From Labrys sp. WJW (GTDB lineage Bacteria; Pseudomonadota; Alphaproteobacteria; Rhizobiales; Labraceae): a DNA stretch of 64,000 nt. Positions 16,143-26,078 of this stretch are shown one piece after another; the first letter of the stretch is position 1; each line of letters begins with the position of its first letter. The stretch lies in contig NZ_LYXZ01000014.1 in the NCBI RefSeq assembly GCF_001676615.1, forward strand, positions 186,001 to 250,000, written 5' to 3'. The notes under the pieces were generated by a model. It saw only the letters and a list, made by a program, of their open reading frames with translations, was not told the origin of the DNA and ran no database searches. Position numbers and translations under genes: made by a program.

Positions 16143-17165
16143 ATGCCCGAAATGGACATTTTCGACAACGACGCCTTTTCGTTCGTCGAACTCACCGACC
16201 GCATCAACCGCCAGCCGCCCGTGCCGGGCCAGATCGGCGACACCCTCGATTTCGAGGAGCGCGGCGTCCCCACCACCTCGATCGCCATGATCGAGATCAA
16301 CGGGACCCTGCAGCTGGTCGAGCCCTCCGCCCGCGGCGGCCCGGGCGAGACCATCGATCACGACAAGCGCACCTATCGCCGCCTCGACACCGCGCATTTC
16401 CAGCGCGACGAGCACATGTATGCCGATGAAGTCCAGGGCGTGCGCAATGACGGCTTCGGCGGCCAGAATGGCTTGCTGACCGTGCAGCAAATGACCGACA
16501 TCAAGCTCGCCAGGCATGCCCGCGACTTCGACCTCACCAATGAGTACCTCAAGATGGGGGTGCTCAATGGCAAGGTCGTGTCGGGTAAGGGCGTGGTCGT
16601 GATCGATATCTACAAGGAGTTCGGCCTCGTCCAGCCGGACCCGGTCGATTTCGTGCTTAACGACCAGGCCGCCAAGGTGCGCCTTGCCGCCGACGAACTG
16701 CGCTACGGCATGGAGCAGGATCTCGACGCCACCGCTTATGGCGAAGTGATCGCCTTCTGCGGCAACGAGCTATGGCGGAAGCTGATCGAGCACAAGGAGG
16801 TGCGCGAGACCTATCTCAACACCGCCGCGGCGGTGGAGTTGCGCAACAGCCTTCCTGACGACTTCTCCTATGGCGGCATCCACTGGATCCGCCTCAAGGC
16901 AGGTCGCCGGGCCCGTGCTGCTGTCGGCGGCTCTTTCATTCCCGAGGATGAGGCTCGCGTCTGCTTCAAGGGTGTTCCCGATCTCTACAAGTCCTATTTC
17001 GCCCCGGCGGACTATTGGGACACGGTCAATACCATTGGCCTGCCGCGCTATGCCCGCGAAATGACCGAGGATCGCACCGCCAAGTCGGCGCGCTTCGAGG
17101 TGCAGACCAACCCGCTGCACGTCATCACGCAGCCCAAGACGCTGCGCCGGCTCAAGCTGGCCTGA
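16143..17165 (+). CDS. Major capsid protein, lambda gpE family
   Basis: The product is 340 residues, the same size as lambda gpE (341). Signatures are MDIFDNDAFSFVELTDRINR at the N-terminus, TTSIAMIEINGTLQLV, RTYRRLDTAHFQRDEHM and the C-terminal region with EMTEDRTAKSARFEVQTNPL. The leader (16081-16142) contains a short GACCC/GGGTC hairpin followed by CTTTTTCTTT and AAGGAGG. It forms the icosahedral shell. Confidence 0.95.
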   Translation: MPEMDIFDNDAFSFVELTDRINRQPPVPGQIGDTLDFEERGVPTTSIAMIEINGTLQLVEPSARGGPGETIDHDKRTYRRLDTAHFQRDEHMYADEVQGVRNDGFGGQNGLLTVQQMTDIKLARHARDFDLTNEYLKMGVLNGKVVSGKGVVVIDIYKEFGLVQPDPVDFVLNDQAAKVRLAADELRYGMEQDLDATAYGEVIAFCGNELWRKLIEHKEVRETYLNTAAAVELRNSLPDDFSYGGIHWIRLKAGRRARAAVGGSFIPEDEARVCFKGVPDLYKSYFAPADYWDTVNTIGLPRYAREMTEDRTAKSARFEVQTNPLHVITQPKTLRRLKLA

Positions 17166-17171
17166 TCGGCG

Positions 17172-17576
17172 ATGGCCTCGCCCTTCGAGACCGCCGGTAG
17201 GGCCGCCTTCGCGGCCCTGCAGCGATGGTATGGTGAGGAGGTCACCTTCCAGCCCATGGCCATCGGCGACTATGTCGCCGGTCTCGACCCCACGCGCTCA
17301 TCCGTCGATTGCACTGGCATTGTGCTCCGCAAGGCCGATGTCGAGCGTCTGATGGGAGAGCGACCCGGCGATAAATGGGGCCCCAACGTCGCGGTCTTCC
17401 CCATCACCGCCTGGCTCCCTGCCGATGAACTTGGCGCAGGGCGCCCGGCTGAGGGGGACCGCATTCTGCGGAAAGCACCCCCTGACGGCCAGCCTTCTCT
17501 TATCGAGGTCGGCCGTGTCGGCGACATCAGGGCAGGGCGCATCGTGCTTTTCTGCAATGAGGTCCGTTCGGCATGA
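17172..17576 (+). CDS. Probable head-tail connector protein
   Basis: The product is 134 residues, starting 7 bases after the capsid gene. The sequence begins with a helix (SPFETAGRAAFAALQRWYGEEVTF) followed by beta-rich segments ending in GRIVLFCNEV. Position after gpE and composition fit a head-tail connector of the FII/adaptor type. No specific motif confirms it. Confidence 0.55.
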   Translation: MASPFETAGRAAFAALQRWYGEEVTFQPMAIGDYVAGLDPTRSSVDCTGIVLRKADVERLMGERPGDKWGPNVAVFPITAWLPADELGAGRPAEGDRILRKAPPDGQPSLIEVGRVGDIRAGRIVLFCNEVRSA

Positions 17577-18295
17577 GCATCGTCGCCCTCTGCCTGCGGC
17601 TCTGCGCTGTCCAGGCTCTCAAAGGCAGGACCCTGGCCGGCCCCAACATCGCAGATTCCTCGATCGCCGCGATCGACGAACTCGCCGGCGAGCGAAAATC
17701 GGGCGCCTTCGCGGTTGTCTATACTGACGAGGACGAATCGACCCTCGAGGGTTTCGGCAATGCGCTCTCCTCCGGCAAGCGCAAGCTCGACCTCACCATC
17801 GACATGGGCATCGCCGAAAAGGTCGATGTCGAGGATGGCGGCAGCGTCTACACCCTAGGCGAGACCGACGGTACGCGCGAGGCGGCGATCGATATCCTGA
17901 AAAGCGACATCATGCGCGTGTTGCAGGCGGATACGTCGCCCTACGCCGAGGCATTCCGGCTTCTGGCCGGCACGGTGATCAATGTGCATGTTCGCCGCGG
18001 CGCCGGGGCCGACAAGGGCGTGCGCTTCGCGGCTCGCGAGATCTGCCTGTCGATGGATGCTTGCGACGAGCCCATGCCTGCGGCCGAGATCAGCGACGAT
18101 TGGCGTGCCATCATCGACCTGATCGGTGCCGTGCCCGGTTTGATGCCGATTGCCGCCTCGATCGAACAGCGGCTGACCGCCTCCCCCGACCTTCCCGATT
18201 GGAAGCGCGAGCAGGCCTTGCTCGGCCTCACCAACGAGGCGGCCGACGCGATCGGCTTGGCTCCCGTGCAGACCAGCCCTCTGGCACAGCCATGA
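17573..18295 (+). CDS. Phage structural protein, possible tail completion protein
   Basis: The product is 240 residues; the start overlaps the previous stop (ATGA). It contains FAVVYTDEDESTLEG, TIDMGIAEKVDVEDGG and a helical C-terminal half. It sits between the connector and the baseplate spike gene, where neck or tail-completion genes are found. No family is recognised; the structural role is inferred from location. Confidence 0.6.
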   Translation: MSIVALCLRLCAVQALKGRTLAGPNIADSSIAAIDELAGERKSGAFAVVYTDEDESTLEGFGNALSSGKRKLDLTIDMGIAEKVDVEDGGSVYTLGETDGTREAAIDILKSDIMRVLQADTSPYAEAFRLLAGTVINVHVRRGAGADKGVRFAAREICLSMDACDEPMPAAEISDDWRAIIDLIGAVPGLMPIAASIEQRLTASPDLPDWKREQALLGLTNEAADAIGLAPVQTSPLAQP

Positions 18296-18774
18296 TCATC
18301 GAATTCCTGCGCCGCATGGAGGAGATGGAGCGCCGCCTGAACACGGCGGAGCGCCGTCTCGCCAATATGTTCACGCCTGGCGCCGTGGCCGAGGAAGAGG
18401 CCGGCAAGGGCGTTCGCATCAATCTCGGCGGGTCCGACGACGAGCCCTTCCTCAGCCCATGGATCAAGTCCGGCAACCTGTCGGGTGTGACCAGCATTCC
18501 GGTCGGCAAAGGCGCCCAGATGATGGTTTTGGCCCCGAACGGCGACCTTGAGCAGGCCATGGCGATCCCCTGGGATCATACCGACGCCCGTGGCAATCCC
18601 GCCAAGTCTGGCGACGAGACCGTCTTCTATCAGCGCAACGGCGTCCGCTTCAGCGAGCAGGGCGGGGTGATGTCGATCGAGGCTTCCAGCTTTCGCATCA
18701 AATGCGGCGGCTCGACCTTCGAACTCAGTGGCGGGGGTCTGAAGATGGTCGCGAGCGATTACGACTTCGGGTGA
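18292..18774 (+). CDS. Baseplate spike protein, P2 gpV-like
   Basis: The product is 160 residues; ATG 18292 overlaps the previous stop. It begins with a helix (MIIEFLRRMEEMERRLNTAERRLANM), then an OB-fold region (PWIKSGNLSGVTSIPVGKGAQMMVLAPNGDLEQAMAI) and a repetitive beta C-terminus (FRIKCGGSTFELSGGGLKM), the gpV architecture of trimeric membrane-piercing spikes. The PAAR gene follows directly. Confidence 0.88.
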   Translation: MIIEFLRRMEEMERRLNTAERRLANMFTPGAVAEEEAGKGVRINLGGSDDEPFLSPWIKSGNLSGVTSIPVGKGAQMMVLAPNGDLEQAMAIPWDHTDARGNPAKSGDETVFYQRNGVRFSEQGGVMSIEASSFRIKCGGSTFELSGGGLKMVASDYDFG

Positions 18775-18778
18775 GCCA

Positions 18779-19045
18779 ATGCCAGGTATCGCCCTTGTCG
18801 GTCGCGATAGCGCCGGCGGCCTGCAACTCGGTCAACAGGTCTCGAAGGTGAAGATCCGCGGCGCGGCACCCGTTGCCCTCGGTGATCATGTCATGGCCCA
18901 TGGCGAGCCGCCCCACGCGCCCGATCCTGTGATGGTCGAGGCCTCCTCCAAGTTCCGATTTGGCGGTCTGCGCATCTGCCGCGAGGGCGATCACGCCTCA
19001 TGCGGTCATGCCACGACCGGCCAGTCTTTTTTCAAGATCCCCTGA
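18779..19045 (+). CDS. PAAR-domain spike tip protein
   Basis: The product is 88 residues. The sequence has the PAAR layout: PGIALVGRDSAGG at the start, GAAPVALGDHV..HGEPPHAPDPVM, and RICREGDHASCGHATTGQ with His/Cys residues that would hold the metal ion at the tip. It would form the conical tip of the gpV spike. Confidence 0.88.
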   Translation: MPGIALVGRDSAGGLQLGQQVSKVKIRGAAPVALGDHVMAHGEPPHAPDPVMVEASSKFRFGGLRICREGDHASCGHATTGQSFFKIP

Positions 19046-19052
19046 GGGTTCA

Positions 19053-19463
19053 ATGGCTTCAACAGGCATTGATCGCCGCACCGGCAAGGTGTTGCGCGAC
19101 TTCGATCATGTGCGCCAATCGCTCGAGGTGATCTTCACCACGGTGATAGGCGCGCGCGTCATGCGCCGTGGCTTCGGCTATCTCGGCCTTGGCCTGCTCG
19201 GTCGGAAGTTTACGCCCTCGACGGTCCTCAAATTCTGCGCGGCCATGATCATGGCCGTCGACCTCTGGGAGCCGCGCTATCGCGTCTCGCGCATTTCCTT
19301 TCCGCGGCCGCAGAACAACGTCGACGACGCGCGCAAGGGCCAGGTCTCGATCGTGATCGAGGGGTTCTATCGGCCGCGCGGCCATCTCGGCGACTTCACG
19401 GCAGAGGAAGCGCGGACAGTGACGCTCGGCTCCACGATTGCCATGGGAGCCGCCAATGGCTGA
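19053..19463 (+). CDS. Baseplate protein W (gp25-like)
   Basis: The product is 136 residues; ATG 19053 has GAGGG 5 bases upstream. It shows the gpW/gp25 signature: a start with GIDRRTGKVLRDFDHVRQSLEVIFTT, then the nearly invariant VMRRGFGYLGLGLLG, and EPRYRVSRISF. It forms part of the inner baseplate wedge. Confidence 0.92.
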   Translation: MASTGIDRRTGKVLRDFDHVRQSLEVIFTTVIGARVMRRGFGYLGLGLLGRKFTPSTVLKFCAAMIMAVDLWEPRYRVSRISFPRPQNNVDDARKGQVSIVIEGFYRPRGHLGDFTAEEARTVTLGSTIAMGAANG

Positions 19464-20322
19464 CCTCACGATCGACGCGCTGGCGGCCCTCGGCAAGCCG
19501 GACATCATCGAGACACTGGACTATGAGGCCATCCTGCGCGCTCGCAAGGCGAAGTTCCTGGAGAAGCTGACGGAGCACGGCCTCGCGAATGACGTGATCG
19601 ACCTGGAGACCGATCCCGGCGCCGTTTTGCTTGAGGAATCGTCCTATCGCGAGCTGGTCCTTCGTGCCCGGGGCAATGACATTGCCAGAGACCGCTATCT
19701 CTATTTTGCCCGGGGGCCTGGCCTCGACCATATGGGCGCCTTCTATGACTGCTTTCGCCTGGTCGACGAAAAAGACGATCGGTACAAACAGCGCATCATC
19801 CTCGCCATTCAGGGCCGCTCGCCCGGCGGAACCGCCCCTCGCTACAAGTCTGTGGCCATGGGCGTCTCGCTCGATGTCGCTGATGTCAATGTGTACACCA
19901 ACGGCATTGATCCCACGGTATGGGTGGCTGTCTTCTCCGTCAGCAATAATGGAGTGGCACCCCAAGCCCTGCTCGATGCTGTCTCCGCGGCCTTGAATGC
20001 CCCGGAAGTCAAGATGGTGAACGATACCATCAAGGTCCGGGCAGCGGTCGTGGTGATCGTCGACGTGACGGCTGCATTGACCCTGCTTCCCGACACCCCT
20101 GAGAGCATTCTGGCCAGCCTGTCCGCGGGTCTTCCTGGTCAGTGGGCGGCAGAAGGGGGCAGCGGCCGTGATCTCACGCGCGATTGGATCCGATCGAGGC
20201 TGATGGTGTCTGGTGTCTATAGCGTGGCGATGTCAGCGCCTGCCGCCGATCGCGTCATGCAGCAGTACGAAGCCGTGCGAATCGGAAACGTCGCTCTCAG
20301 CGTGGCCGGGCGGGCATACTGA
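19456..20322 (+). CDS. Baseplate protein J
   Basis: The product is 288 residues; ATG 19456 overlaps the end of gene W. Signatures of gpJ-like wedge proteins are KFLEKLTEHGLANDVIDLETDPGAVLLEESSYRELVLRARGNDIARDRYLYFARG and GLDHMGAFYDCFR, followed by RYKQRIILAIQGRSPGGTAPRYKSVAMG. It links the wedge to the tail hub. Confidence 0.92.
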   Translation: MADLTIDALAALGKPDIIETLDYEAILRARKAKFLEKLTEHGLANDVIDLETDPGAVLLEESSYRELVLRARGNDIARDRYLYFARGPGLDHMGAFYDCFRLVDEKDDRYKQRIILAIQGRSPGGTAPRYKSVAMGVSLDVADVNVYTNGIDPTVWVAVFSVSNNGVAPQALLDAVSAALNAPEVKMVNDTIKVRAAVVVIVDVTAALTLLPDTPESILASLSAGLPGQWAAEGGSGRDLTRDWIRSRLMVSGVYSVAMSAPAADRVMQQYEAVRIGNVALSVAGRAY

Positions 20323-21431
20323 TGTCTGAGACGCTGCTGCCCGATAACGCCACGCCTCTGGAGTTGGCGTTCTCCGCGACCACCAATGAAAACGATCGGT
20401 TGGGCCCGGTCTTCGAGCAGGTCCCTATCTATGATTTCACGCCACCGCCGCGCATGCTCCCCTGGCTGGTCTGGCAGTATGGCCTCGGCGAACTGTCGCC
20501 CTATCTGCCGAACCTCTATGATCTGATCGCCGAGGGTGTTCGTTGGCAGCGCATCCGCGGCACTCACGCCTCCATCTTTATGGGCCTGGGTTGGCTCGGC
20601 TACAGCGGCCGGATCGAAGAGGAACCGACCTGGCGCCGGCGCTGGAACAGGTTCCAGGTAGAGCTTGACCGGGTACGCGATCGCGATCTGCCGGATCTCC
20701 AGCGCATCGACGGCATTGTCAGTCTGTCGCCACCGGTGCGGTCGATCTTCAGCCGTGGTTATGCCGGCTACGATATCCGGGCCTTCATCACCTCGAAGTC
20801 ACGGGCATCTGGCGCGATCTACTCCGACCATTCCGGCGTTACCCTGCCGGGCATCGGCGCCAAGTGGTCCTTTGGCCGAGCCTATGATTTCGAACGCCAG
20901 TTGACCGAGACGGAATTGACCGCCTTGGACGCCTGGGTGCCACCGGTCCCGGAAGGCGGCCTCTGGGTCGACGACGACAATCTGTGGGTCGAGGAGGATT
21001 TCCTCTGGGCGGTGCCGGGCGTCCAAGCGCGCCGGGATGCAATTACGGCTGCCGTCGTCGCCCACAAGCCCTGGCTGCGGTTCGACAATGCCCAGGGGGA
21101 CCCGATCGGCTATCGCCGTGCTTTCATCCACCCTGTCGCGGTTTCCGCGACCGGCGAATACGAAGTCGCCGGCGTCAGGTGGACGACGCTCACAAGCGCG
21201 CCAACCGCAATGATCTTGCGCGGTCGCACGGGATTCGGAGATGGGGCCGGCCAGACGGCAGCATCCGTTTCCATCGTCTTTGGTGGCGGGCCCGTGGCCG
21301 GCCTCAAACCGGGGCTGCTTTGGCTCTCGCCTGACCAATTCAGCGGCGGCCTTGCCTTGTCCGGCACCCCCGTTTCCATCCCGTTCGGTCTCACCGTGCG
21401 GGAGCGCTGCACCTTTCTCCTGACATTCTGA
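20322..21431 (+). CDS. Tail protein I with C-terminal extension
   Basis: The product is 369 residues, longer than P2 gpI (about 180). The N-terminal 130 residues match gpI (DNATPLELAFSATTNENDRLGPV, then PPRMLPWLVWQYGLGELSPYLPNLYDLIAEGVRWQRIRGTHASI). Two later repeats of the type GLWVDDDNLWVEEDFLWAV and a beta-rich C-terminus are added. It would connect the baseplate to the fibre proteins. It is coupled to J by one-base overlap. Confidence 0.85.
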   Translation: MSETLLPDNATPLELAFSATTNENDRLGPVFEQVPIYDFTPPPRMLPWLVWQYGLGELSPYLPNLYDLIAEGVRWQRIRGTHASIFMGLGWLGYSGRIEEEPTWRRRWNRFQVELDRVRDRDLPDLQRIDGIVSLSPPVRSIFSRGYAGYDIRAFITSKSRASGAIYSDHSGVTLPGIGAKWSFGRAYDFERQLTETELTALDAWVPPVPEGGLWVDDDNLWVEEDFLWAVPGVQARRDAITAAVVAHKPWLRFDNAQGDPIGYRRAFIHPVAVSATGEYEVAGVRWTTLTSAPTAMILRGRTGFGDGAGQTAASVSIVFGGGPVAGLKPGLLWLSPDQFSGGLALSGTPVSIPFGLTVRERCTFLLTF

Positions 21432-21442
21432 GGTTCGTCTCC

Positions 21443-24400
21443 ATGGCTTTCGAAGTCGCGGGCGCCCCGCCGATGACCTATGATCGTGCCCCGTCCCGCC
21501 CGGACTGGTCACGGCCCTGGGTCGTAGAACGTTCCTTTGTCGACGGCGCGACCATCAACGAAGCCGTGACCATGGAGACGCGCCGCAATCAGCGCGTCGG
21601 AAACATGACGGCGCATGATGGTGATCGCCAGGCGGGCTGCGACATCATCGTCGACTCGATCACCGGAACCGTCACTCTTGCCGCAGGCTCCATCTATGTG
21701 CGGGGCGATGTCCGGCCGGTCGGTGCTGCGATCTTTCATGGCGTGCCGATGACCGGCGACGTGCGCATCGGTGTGCGGCTGCAATCCACCATCATCACGC
21801 ACGAGGATGACGAGGCGCTCAGGGGCCTCGGCCCGGGAACGGAGGCGGAAGGAGAAGATATCGGCGCCCGCGAGATCCTCACGCTTGTTTGGGCGCTGGC
21901 TGACGATAGCCAGATGGGCGCGTTCTATCAGGTCTATTTCCTGCAGAACGGCACGGTTATCGACCAGACGCCGCCGTCGACCCTGTCGGGCGTCCAGAAC
22001 CTCATTGCTGGCTACGATTTCGGCCTCGCCGGACATTATATCGTGTCGGGTTGCGAGGTGCAGGCCGTCGGCAATCGCGGCCAGGGGCAGGTTTTCTCCA
22101 TCGCCGCCGGCGAAGCCAACATTCTCGGCTACAAGAAAATCCGGTATGGCGCGCTTCCCCTGATCGTGCCCGAGGAATTCGATGTCGAGGCAGTCGCCGC
22201 CGAGCCGTCGACCTGGGCTGGCGTGACCGGTGGGCAAACCACCGTGACGGTTCAGCGTGCTCCGATCGCCTCGGTGTCATCGGTTGTCATCGTCAAGCGT
22301 GCCACCCAGGTCGTCACGCGCGGACCGGTGCCTGGCGGTACGGATGCATTGCAGTTCGCCTCCGTCGTGGCAATCGAAGAGGTGAAGCAGGGCGGTACCA
22401 CCTATGCCGCAGGCACCGATTATGTTCTGACCGGTGGCAATATCTCCTGGGCTCCTGGTGGAGCGGAACCCTCGGCTTCGAGCACGTACAACGTCACCTA
22501 TCTCTACAATATCAGCGTGCAGCCCGACGAGGTCACGCAGACGACGATCAAGGTGTCTGGCGGCGTGCAGGGGCAGCCCATCCTTGTTTTCTATACGTCG
22601 AAGCTGCCCCGCATCGATCTCGTCTGCCTCGATCGCTTCGGCCTGCCCGTCTACGTCAAGGGCATTTCGACCCGGCAAAGTCTCATGGCACCCCAGCCGC
22701 CCTATGGCCTGCTCAAGCTCGCCGAGGTCACCAACACTTGGATGGGCATGCCGGTCGTCAACAACAATGGCACCAGGCGCGTCCCGCAGGATGAGTTGGT
22801 GCGCTGGATCGAGCTGCTGCGCTCTGCGGTCTCGGTTCTCGATCGCCAGGCGTCGCTGAACAAGATCGCTGCCTCGTCGCCGGTCGCCAAGCGCGGCATC
22901 TTCACGGACAATTTCACGACCGATTTCTATCGGGATCCCGGCGCCCCGCAGACGGCCGCCATCAACCGCGGCGTCTTGCAGCTTGCCGTCGACCTGATCG
23001 AGATCATCCCGGCCGGCAACGCGCTCCTGACCCTTCCCTACACAGAAGAGGTCGTGGTCCGCCAGCCGATCGCCTCGAGCAGCATGAAGATCAATCCTCA
23101 TGCCAATTTCAACTCGATGCCCGCCGAGATGAAGCTCGAGCCGAACGTCGACTATTGGAAAGAGACGGTGACCAACTACCTGTCGCCCGTGACGCAGGAA
23201 TTCGTTGCCGCGCCGGGCCAGCCCCCAGGCCAGCAGACCTTGACCGTGGTCGAGGGGACCAGCCAGGAGACCGGATCTTTCATCCGGCAGATCCCGGTCA
23301 AATGCACGGTCAGCGGCTTTGCTGCCGGCGAGAACCTCGCGACCCTGACCTTTGCGGGCGTCGATGTGAAGCCGGCTGGAACGCAGACCGCGGATGGTAG
23401 CGGCATCATCGTCGTCAACTTCAATGTGCCGGCGAACGTCCCCGTCGGCACCTCTCGCGTTCGTGCGACCGGAGCGGCCGAGAGCTTCGCCGAGGCACTC
23501 TATGTCGGCAACCACGATATCGACGTGGTGACGGCCCGCATGGTCACGCTGATCAGCCGTGATGCGCCGCCGCCGGTCACCGTGATCAACAACATTACAA
23601 ACGTGACCAATGTCGTGCAGACCACGACGGTGGTGCGCACCCCGAGCACCTCGATCAACACCGGCAGCGAGCCGACACGCGGGGGAAGCAAGGATCCGCT
23701 CGCACAGTCTTTCGCGGTCCCGGAGCCGCGCCAGATCATCGGCGTGAACTTCAAGTTCACCGAGATCGGCAACCGGGCCAAGGGCGTGCGTGTCCAGTTG
23801 GCGACCATGGACAACGGCTTGCCGACACAGGAAGTGATGGCCGAGGCCTTCATCAACATGAACTTGCCCCAGGTCGGCGAGATGGTGCGGCCGCGCTTCG
23901 GCGCGCCGGTCTATCTCAACGACAGCGACCTGTTCTGCAACGTCACGCTGACCGACGATGCCGACCATGCCGTCGCGGTGGCGAAACTTGGAGACCTCGA
24001 CCCCGAGACGCAGCAGCGCGTCGCCGCGCAACCCTATACGGTCGGTGACCTGTTCAGTTCGTCCAATCGGGCGAGCTGGTTGGTGATGCCCGATACGGAT
24101 CAGTTCTTTGAAGAGGTAGCGGCGAAATACACGGCGTTCACCCTCTCGGTCGAGATATGGTCCGGCGAGCTCGACCAGGTCAGCGATATCGCCATCCGTG
24201 CGACCGTCGATATTCCGACCGAGGTGGCCCGCTTCCACTTCGAGTTGGAGCGGGCAACGGGGGAGGTGATCAAGCTTCTGCCTGGTCAGACCTGGTCCTT
24301 TGCCGAATATGTCAGCGAAACGGTCAAGGTGAGGGCCGTGTTGCAAGGAAACGAGAAGATCTCGCCCATCCTTTACCCCGGCGTGCAGATCGTCTGCGGC

Positions 24401-24709
24401 CGCATCAGGCAATCGGGCGACTACATCACCAAGGCTTGGGCCGCCGGCAACCCGGTTGCCCTGGATGCCGTTTTCGCCAGCCTCATCCCGGCCAACGCCA
24501 GCGTCTCGATCGAGATGGACAATTCGGACGGAAATTGGGTGGCAATTCCGCAAGTCCCTGGGGGCACTCAGCAGCTCGGGGAAGGTTGGACAGAGCCTTC
24601 CTTCCAGCGCCCGTCCTTCACCGGCCTCAATGGCCGCCTGCGGCTCAGGCTGCAGGGCGGCCCAGCGGCTCGTCTTGCTATCGCGGATCTCCGCGCCTTC
24701 ACGCATTGA
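21443..24709 (+). CDS. Large baseplate/tail-fibre protein, DUF4815-like N-terminus
   Basis: The product is 1088 residues. The N-terminal third (SFVDGATINEAVTMETRRNQRVGNMTAHDGDR, TLAAGSIYVRGDVRP) resembles the DUF4815 family of phage tail proteins. The middle has beta-rich segments and a short coiled or repeated stretch (TVINNITNVTNVVQTTTVVRTPS). The C-terminal third (DPLAQSFAVPEPRQIIGVNFKFTEIGNRAKGVRVQLATMDNGLPT) resembles collar or appendage proteins of large tailed phages. It follows gene I and precedes the fibre genes, so it is probably the fibre-anchoring appendage. The exact role is uncertain. Confidence 0.75.
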   Translation: MAFEVAGAPPMTYDRAPSRPDWSRPWVVERSFVDGATINEAVTMETRRNQRVGNMTAHDGDRQAGCDIIVDSITGTVTLAAGSIYVRGDVRPVGAAIFHGVPMTGDVRIGVRLQSTIITHEDDEALRGLGPGTEAEGEDIGAREILTLVWALADDSQMGAFYQVYFLQNGTVIDQTPPSTLSGVQNLIAGYDFGLAGHYIVSGCEVQAVGNRGQGQVFSIAAGEANILGYKKIRYGALPLIVPEEFDVEAVAAEPSTWAGVTGGQTTVTVQRAPIASVSSVVIVKRATQVVTRGPVPGGTDALQFASVVAIEEVKQGGTTYAAGTDYVLTGGNISWAPGGAEPSASSTYNVTYLYNISVQPDEVTQTTIKVSGGVQGQPILVFYTSKLPRIDLVCLDRFGLPVYVKGISTRQSLMAPQPPYGLLKLAEVTNTWMGMPVVNNNGTRRVPQDELVRWIELLRSAVSVLDRQASLNKIAASSPVAKRGIFTDNFTTDFYRDPGAPQTAAINRGVLQLAVDLIEIIPAGNALLTLPYTEEVVVRQPIASSSMKINPHANFNSMPAEMKLEPNVDYWKETVTNYLSPVTQEFVAAPGQPPGQQTLTVVEGTSQETGSFIRQIPVKCTVSGFAAGENLATLTFAGVDVKPAGTQTADGSGIIVVNFNVPANVPVGTSRVRATGAAESFAEALYVGNHDIDVVTARMVTLISRDAPPPVTVINNITNVTNVVQTTTVVRTPSTSINTGSEPTRGGSKDPLAQSFAVPEPRQIIGVNFKFTEIGNRAKGVRVQLATMDNGLPTQEVMAEAFINMNLPQVGEMVRPRFGAPVYLNDSDLFCNVTLTDDADHAVAVAKLGDLDPETQQRVAAQPYTVGDLFSSSNRASWLVMPDTDQFFEEVAAKYTAFTLSVEIWSGELDQVSDIAIRATVDIPTEVARFHFELERATGEVIKLLPGQTWSFAEYVSETVKVRAVLQGNEKISPILYPGVQIVCGRIRQSGDYITKAWAAGNPVALDAVFASLIPANASVSIEMDNSDGNWVAIPQVPGGTQQLGEGWTEPSFQRPSFTGLNGRLRLRLQGGPAARLAIADLRAFTH

Positions 24710-24719
24710 GGCCTGACTG

Positions 24720-26078
24720 ATGGCTGATACTTACGAGCCGCTGCGCAATTATCCGATCCCGGACGAAGGCAATAAGGTCTCTGGGGAATTCCCCAGGAGT
24801 CGCGACGCCATCAAGATGATCGCGCGGGATATCTCGGATCTCTTCACTGCGGTTGCCGGCAAATCGCCGTTGGGCCATCAGCATGCCTTTGCTGATGTCC
24901 CCGGACTGCAAGCGGCTCTCGACGCTAAGCTCAACGCCGGTAGCACCTTTGCACTGGATGACCTGACGGACGTCGATGCTTCGGGTGCGGCGAACTTCAT
25001 GGTTCTCGCGTCGATCAATGGGCGTTGGCAGCCATGGGTGGTCAGCGCCAACAACCTCGCCGATTGGGATGTGAGGTTGACGGCATCGAAAGTTGCCAAG
25101 ATCAATGCTTCACAAGCGTGGACGGCAACGCAGGATTTCACGGGTGCCACCACAAAGGTCAAGTCGCTCACGGCGGGCGCGAACATTCAGGGCGACGACC
25201 AGGCGGCAAGTACGAAGTATCTCTATGATTTTTTTGTCTGGTTGAATGCCAATGGCGCGATCGTTCCGCAGAACAGCCCCAATCTAACGGGCAATCCAAC
25301 CGCTCCGACACCCCCTACCGGTGACAACGATACGAGCATCGCTACCACGGCCTTTGTGCAAGGGGAGATCAATGGCCGGCCGAAGCTGAAGACCTATTCG
25401 GCAAATGCCACGTTCTCGCCAGCCGATACGCACTCGATCATTCGGCTTGAGGGGGGCAGTGCCTATAGCTTGCCGGACAATAATTCGTCTCCAAAATCGA
25501 TCGAATACGCGATTTTCAATGCGACCAATTCCACAATCACCATCACGGCCGCAGCGGGCAATTATCTCTACACTAGGAACGGCATTTCGGCATCGGGGGG
25601 CACTTATACTCTGGCCCCCTATGAAGCTGTCCTGATCAAGGCGGCGAGCTGGGATTGGTATATTCTCGAAAACAAGCGACTGAACATCGCCTCGGCGACG
25701 GATTTCGCCTCCGGTACGGCCGACAAGATCCTTGAAGCCTCGGCGGTTTGGTCGGCGGCGGCGCCCAAGCCTGCCACCTGGGCAACTTCCCTTGTTCTGG
25801 ATTTCTCCAAGATCAACCATTGGTTTGTGATGGGGGGGAACACAACGCTTGGCATTCCTACCAACGTTAAAACTGGGCAAACCGGATATATCTCGATCTA
25901 CCAGGGGAGCACCGGCGGACAAACTATGTCGTTCGCTTCCTGTTGGAAGTTCGCTAACGGCGTCGTGCCGGCGCTTTCCACCGGCAACAACGCGTGGGAC
26001 AAGCTTTACTATCAGGTGGAAGACCCGACACCGGGTTCCGTTCGGATTCACGCGAACCTCGTCAAGGGGATTGCCTGA
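24720..26078 (+). CDS. Tail fibre protein
   Basis: The product is 452 residues. An N-terminal attachment segment (YPIPDEGNKVSGEFPRSRDAIKMIARDI..GHQHAFADVPGLQAALDAKLNAGS) is typical of tail fibres, including the LG-H-.H metal-binding like HQHA and the shaft repeat VPGLQAALDAKL. The remainder is Asn/Thr/Ser-rich beta structure. The gene uses fewer GC-rich codons than its neighbours in the distal part, common in receptor-binding parts exchanged between phages. Confidence 0.82.
   Translation: MADTYEPLRNYPIPDEGNKVSGEFPRSRDAIKMIARDISDLFTAVAGKSPLGHQHAFADVPGLQAALDAKLNAGSTFALDDLTDVDASGAANFMVLASINGRWQPWVVSANNLADWDVRLTASKVAKINASQAWTATQDFTGATTKVKSLTAGANIQGDDQAASTKYLYDFFVWLNANGAIVPQNSPNLTGNPTAPTPPTGDNDTSIATTAFVQGEINGRPKLKTYSANATFSPADTHSIIRLEGGSAYSLPDNNSSPKSIEYAIFNATNSTITITAAAGNYLYTRNGISASGGTYTLAPYEAVLIKAASWDWYILENKRLNIASATDFASGTADKILEASAVWSAAAPKPATWATSLVLDFSKINHWFVMGGNTTLGIPTNVKTGQTGYISIYQGSTGGQTMSFASCWKFANGVVPALSTGNNAWDKLYYQVEDPTPGSVRIHANLVKGIA

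Noticed and set aside
22277..24706. 809-codon open frame on the minus strand
   Set aside because: Antisense to the large tail protein gene; rich in His, Arg, Asp as expected from codon-position shadow.
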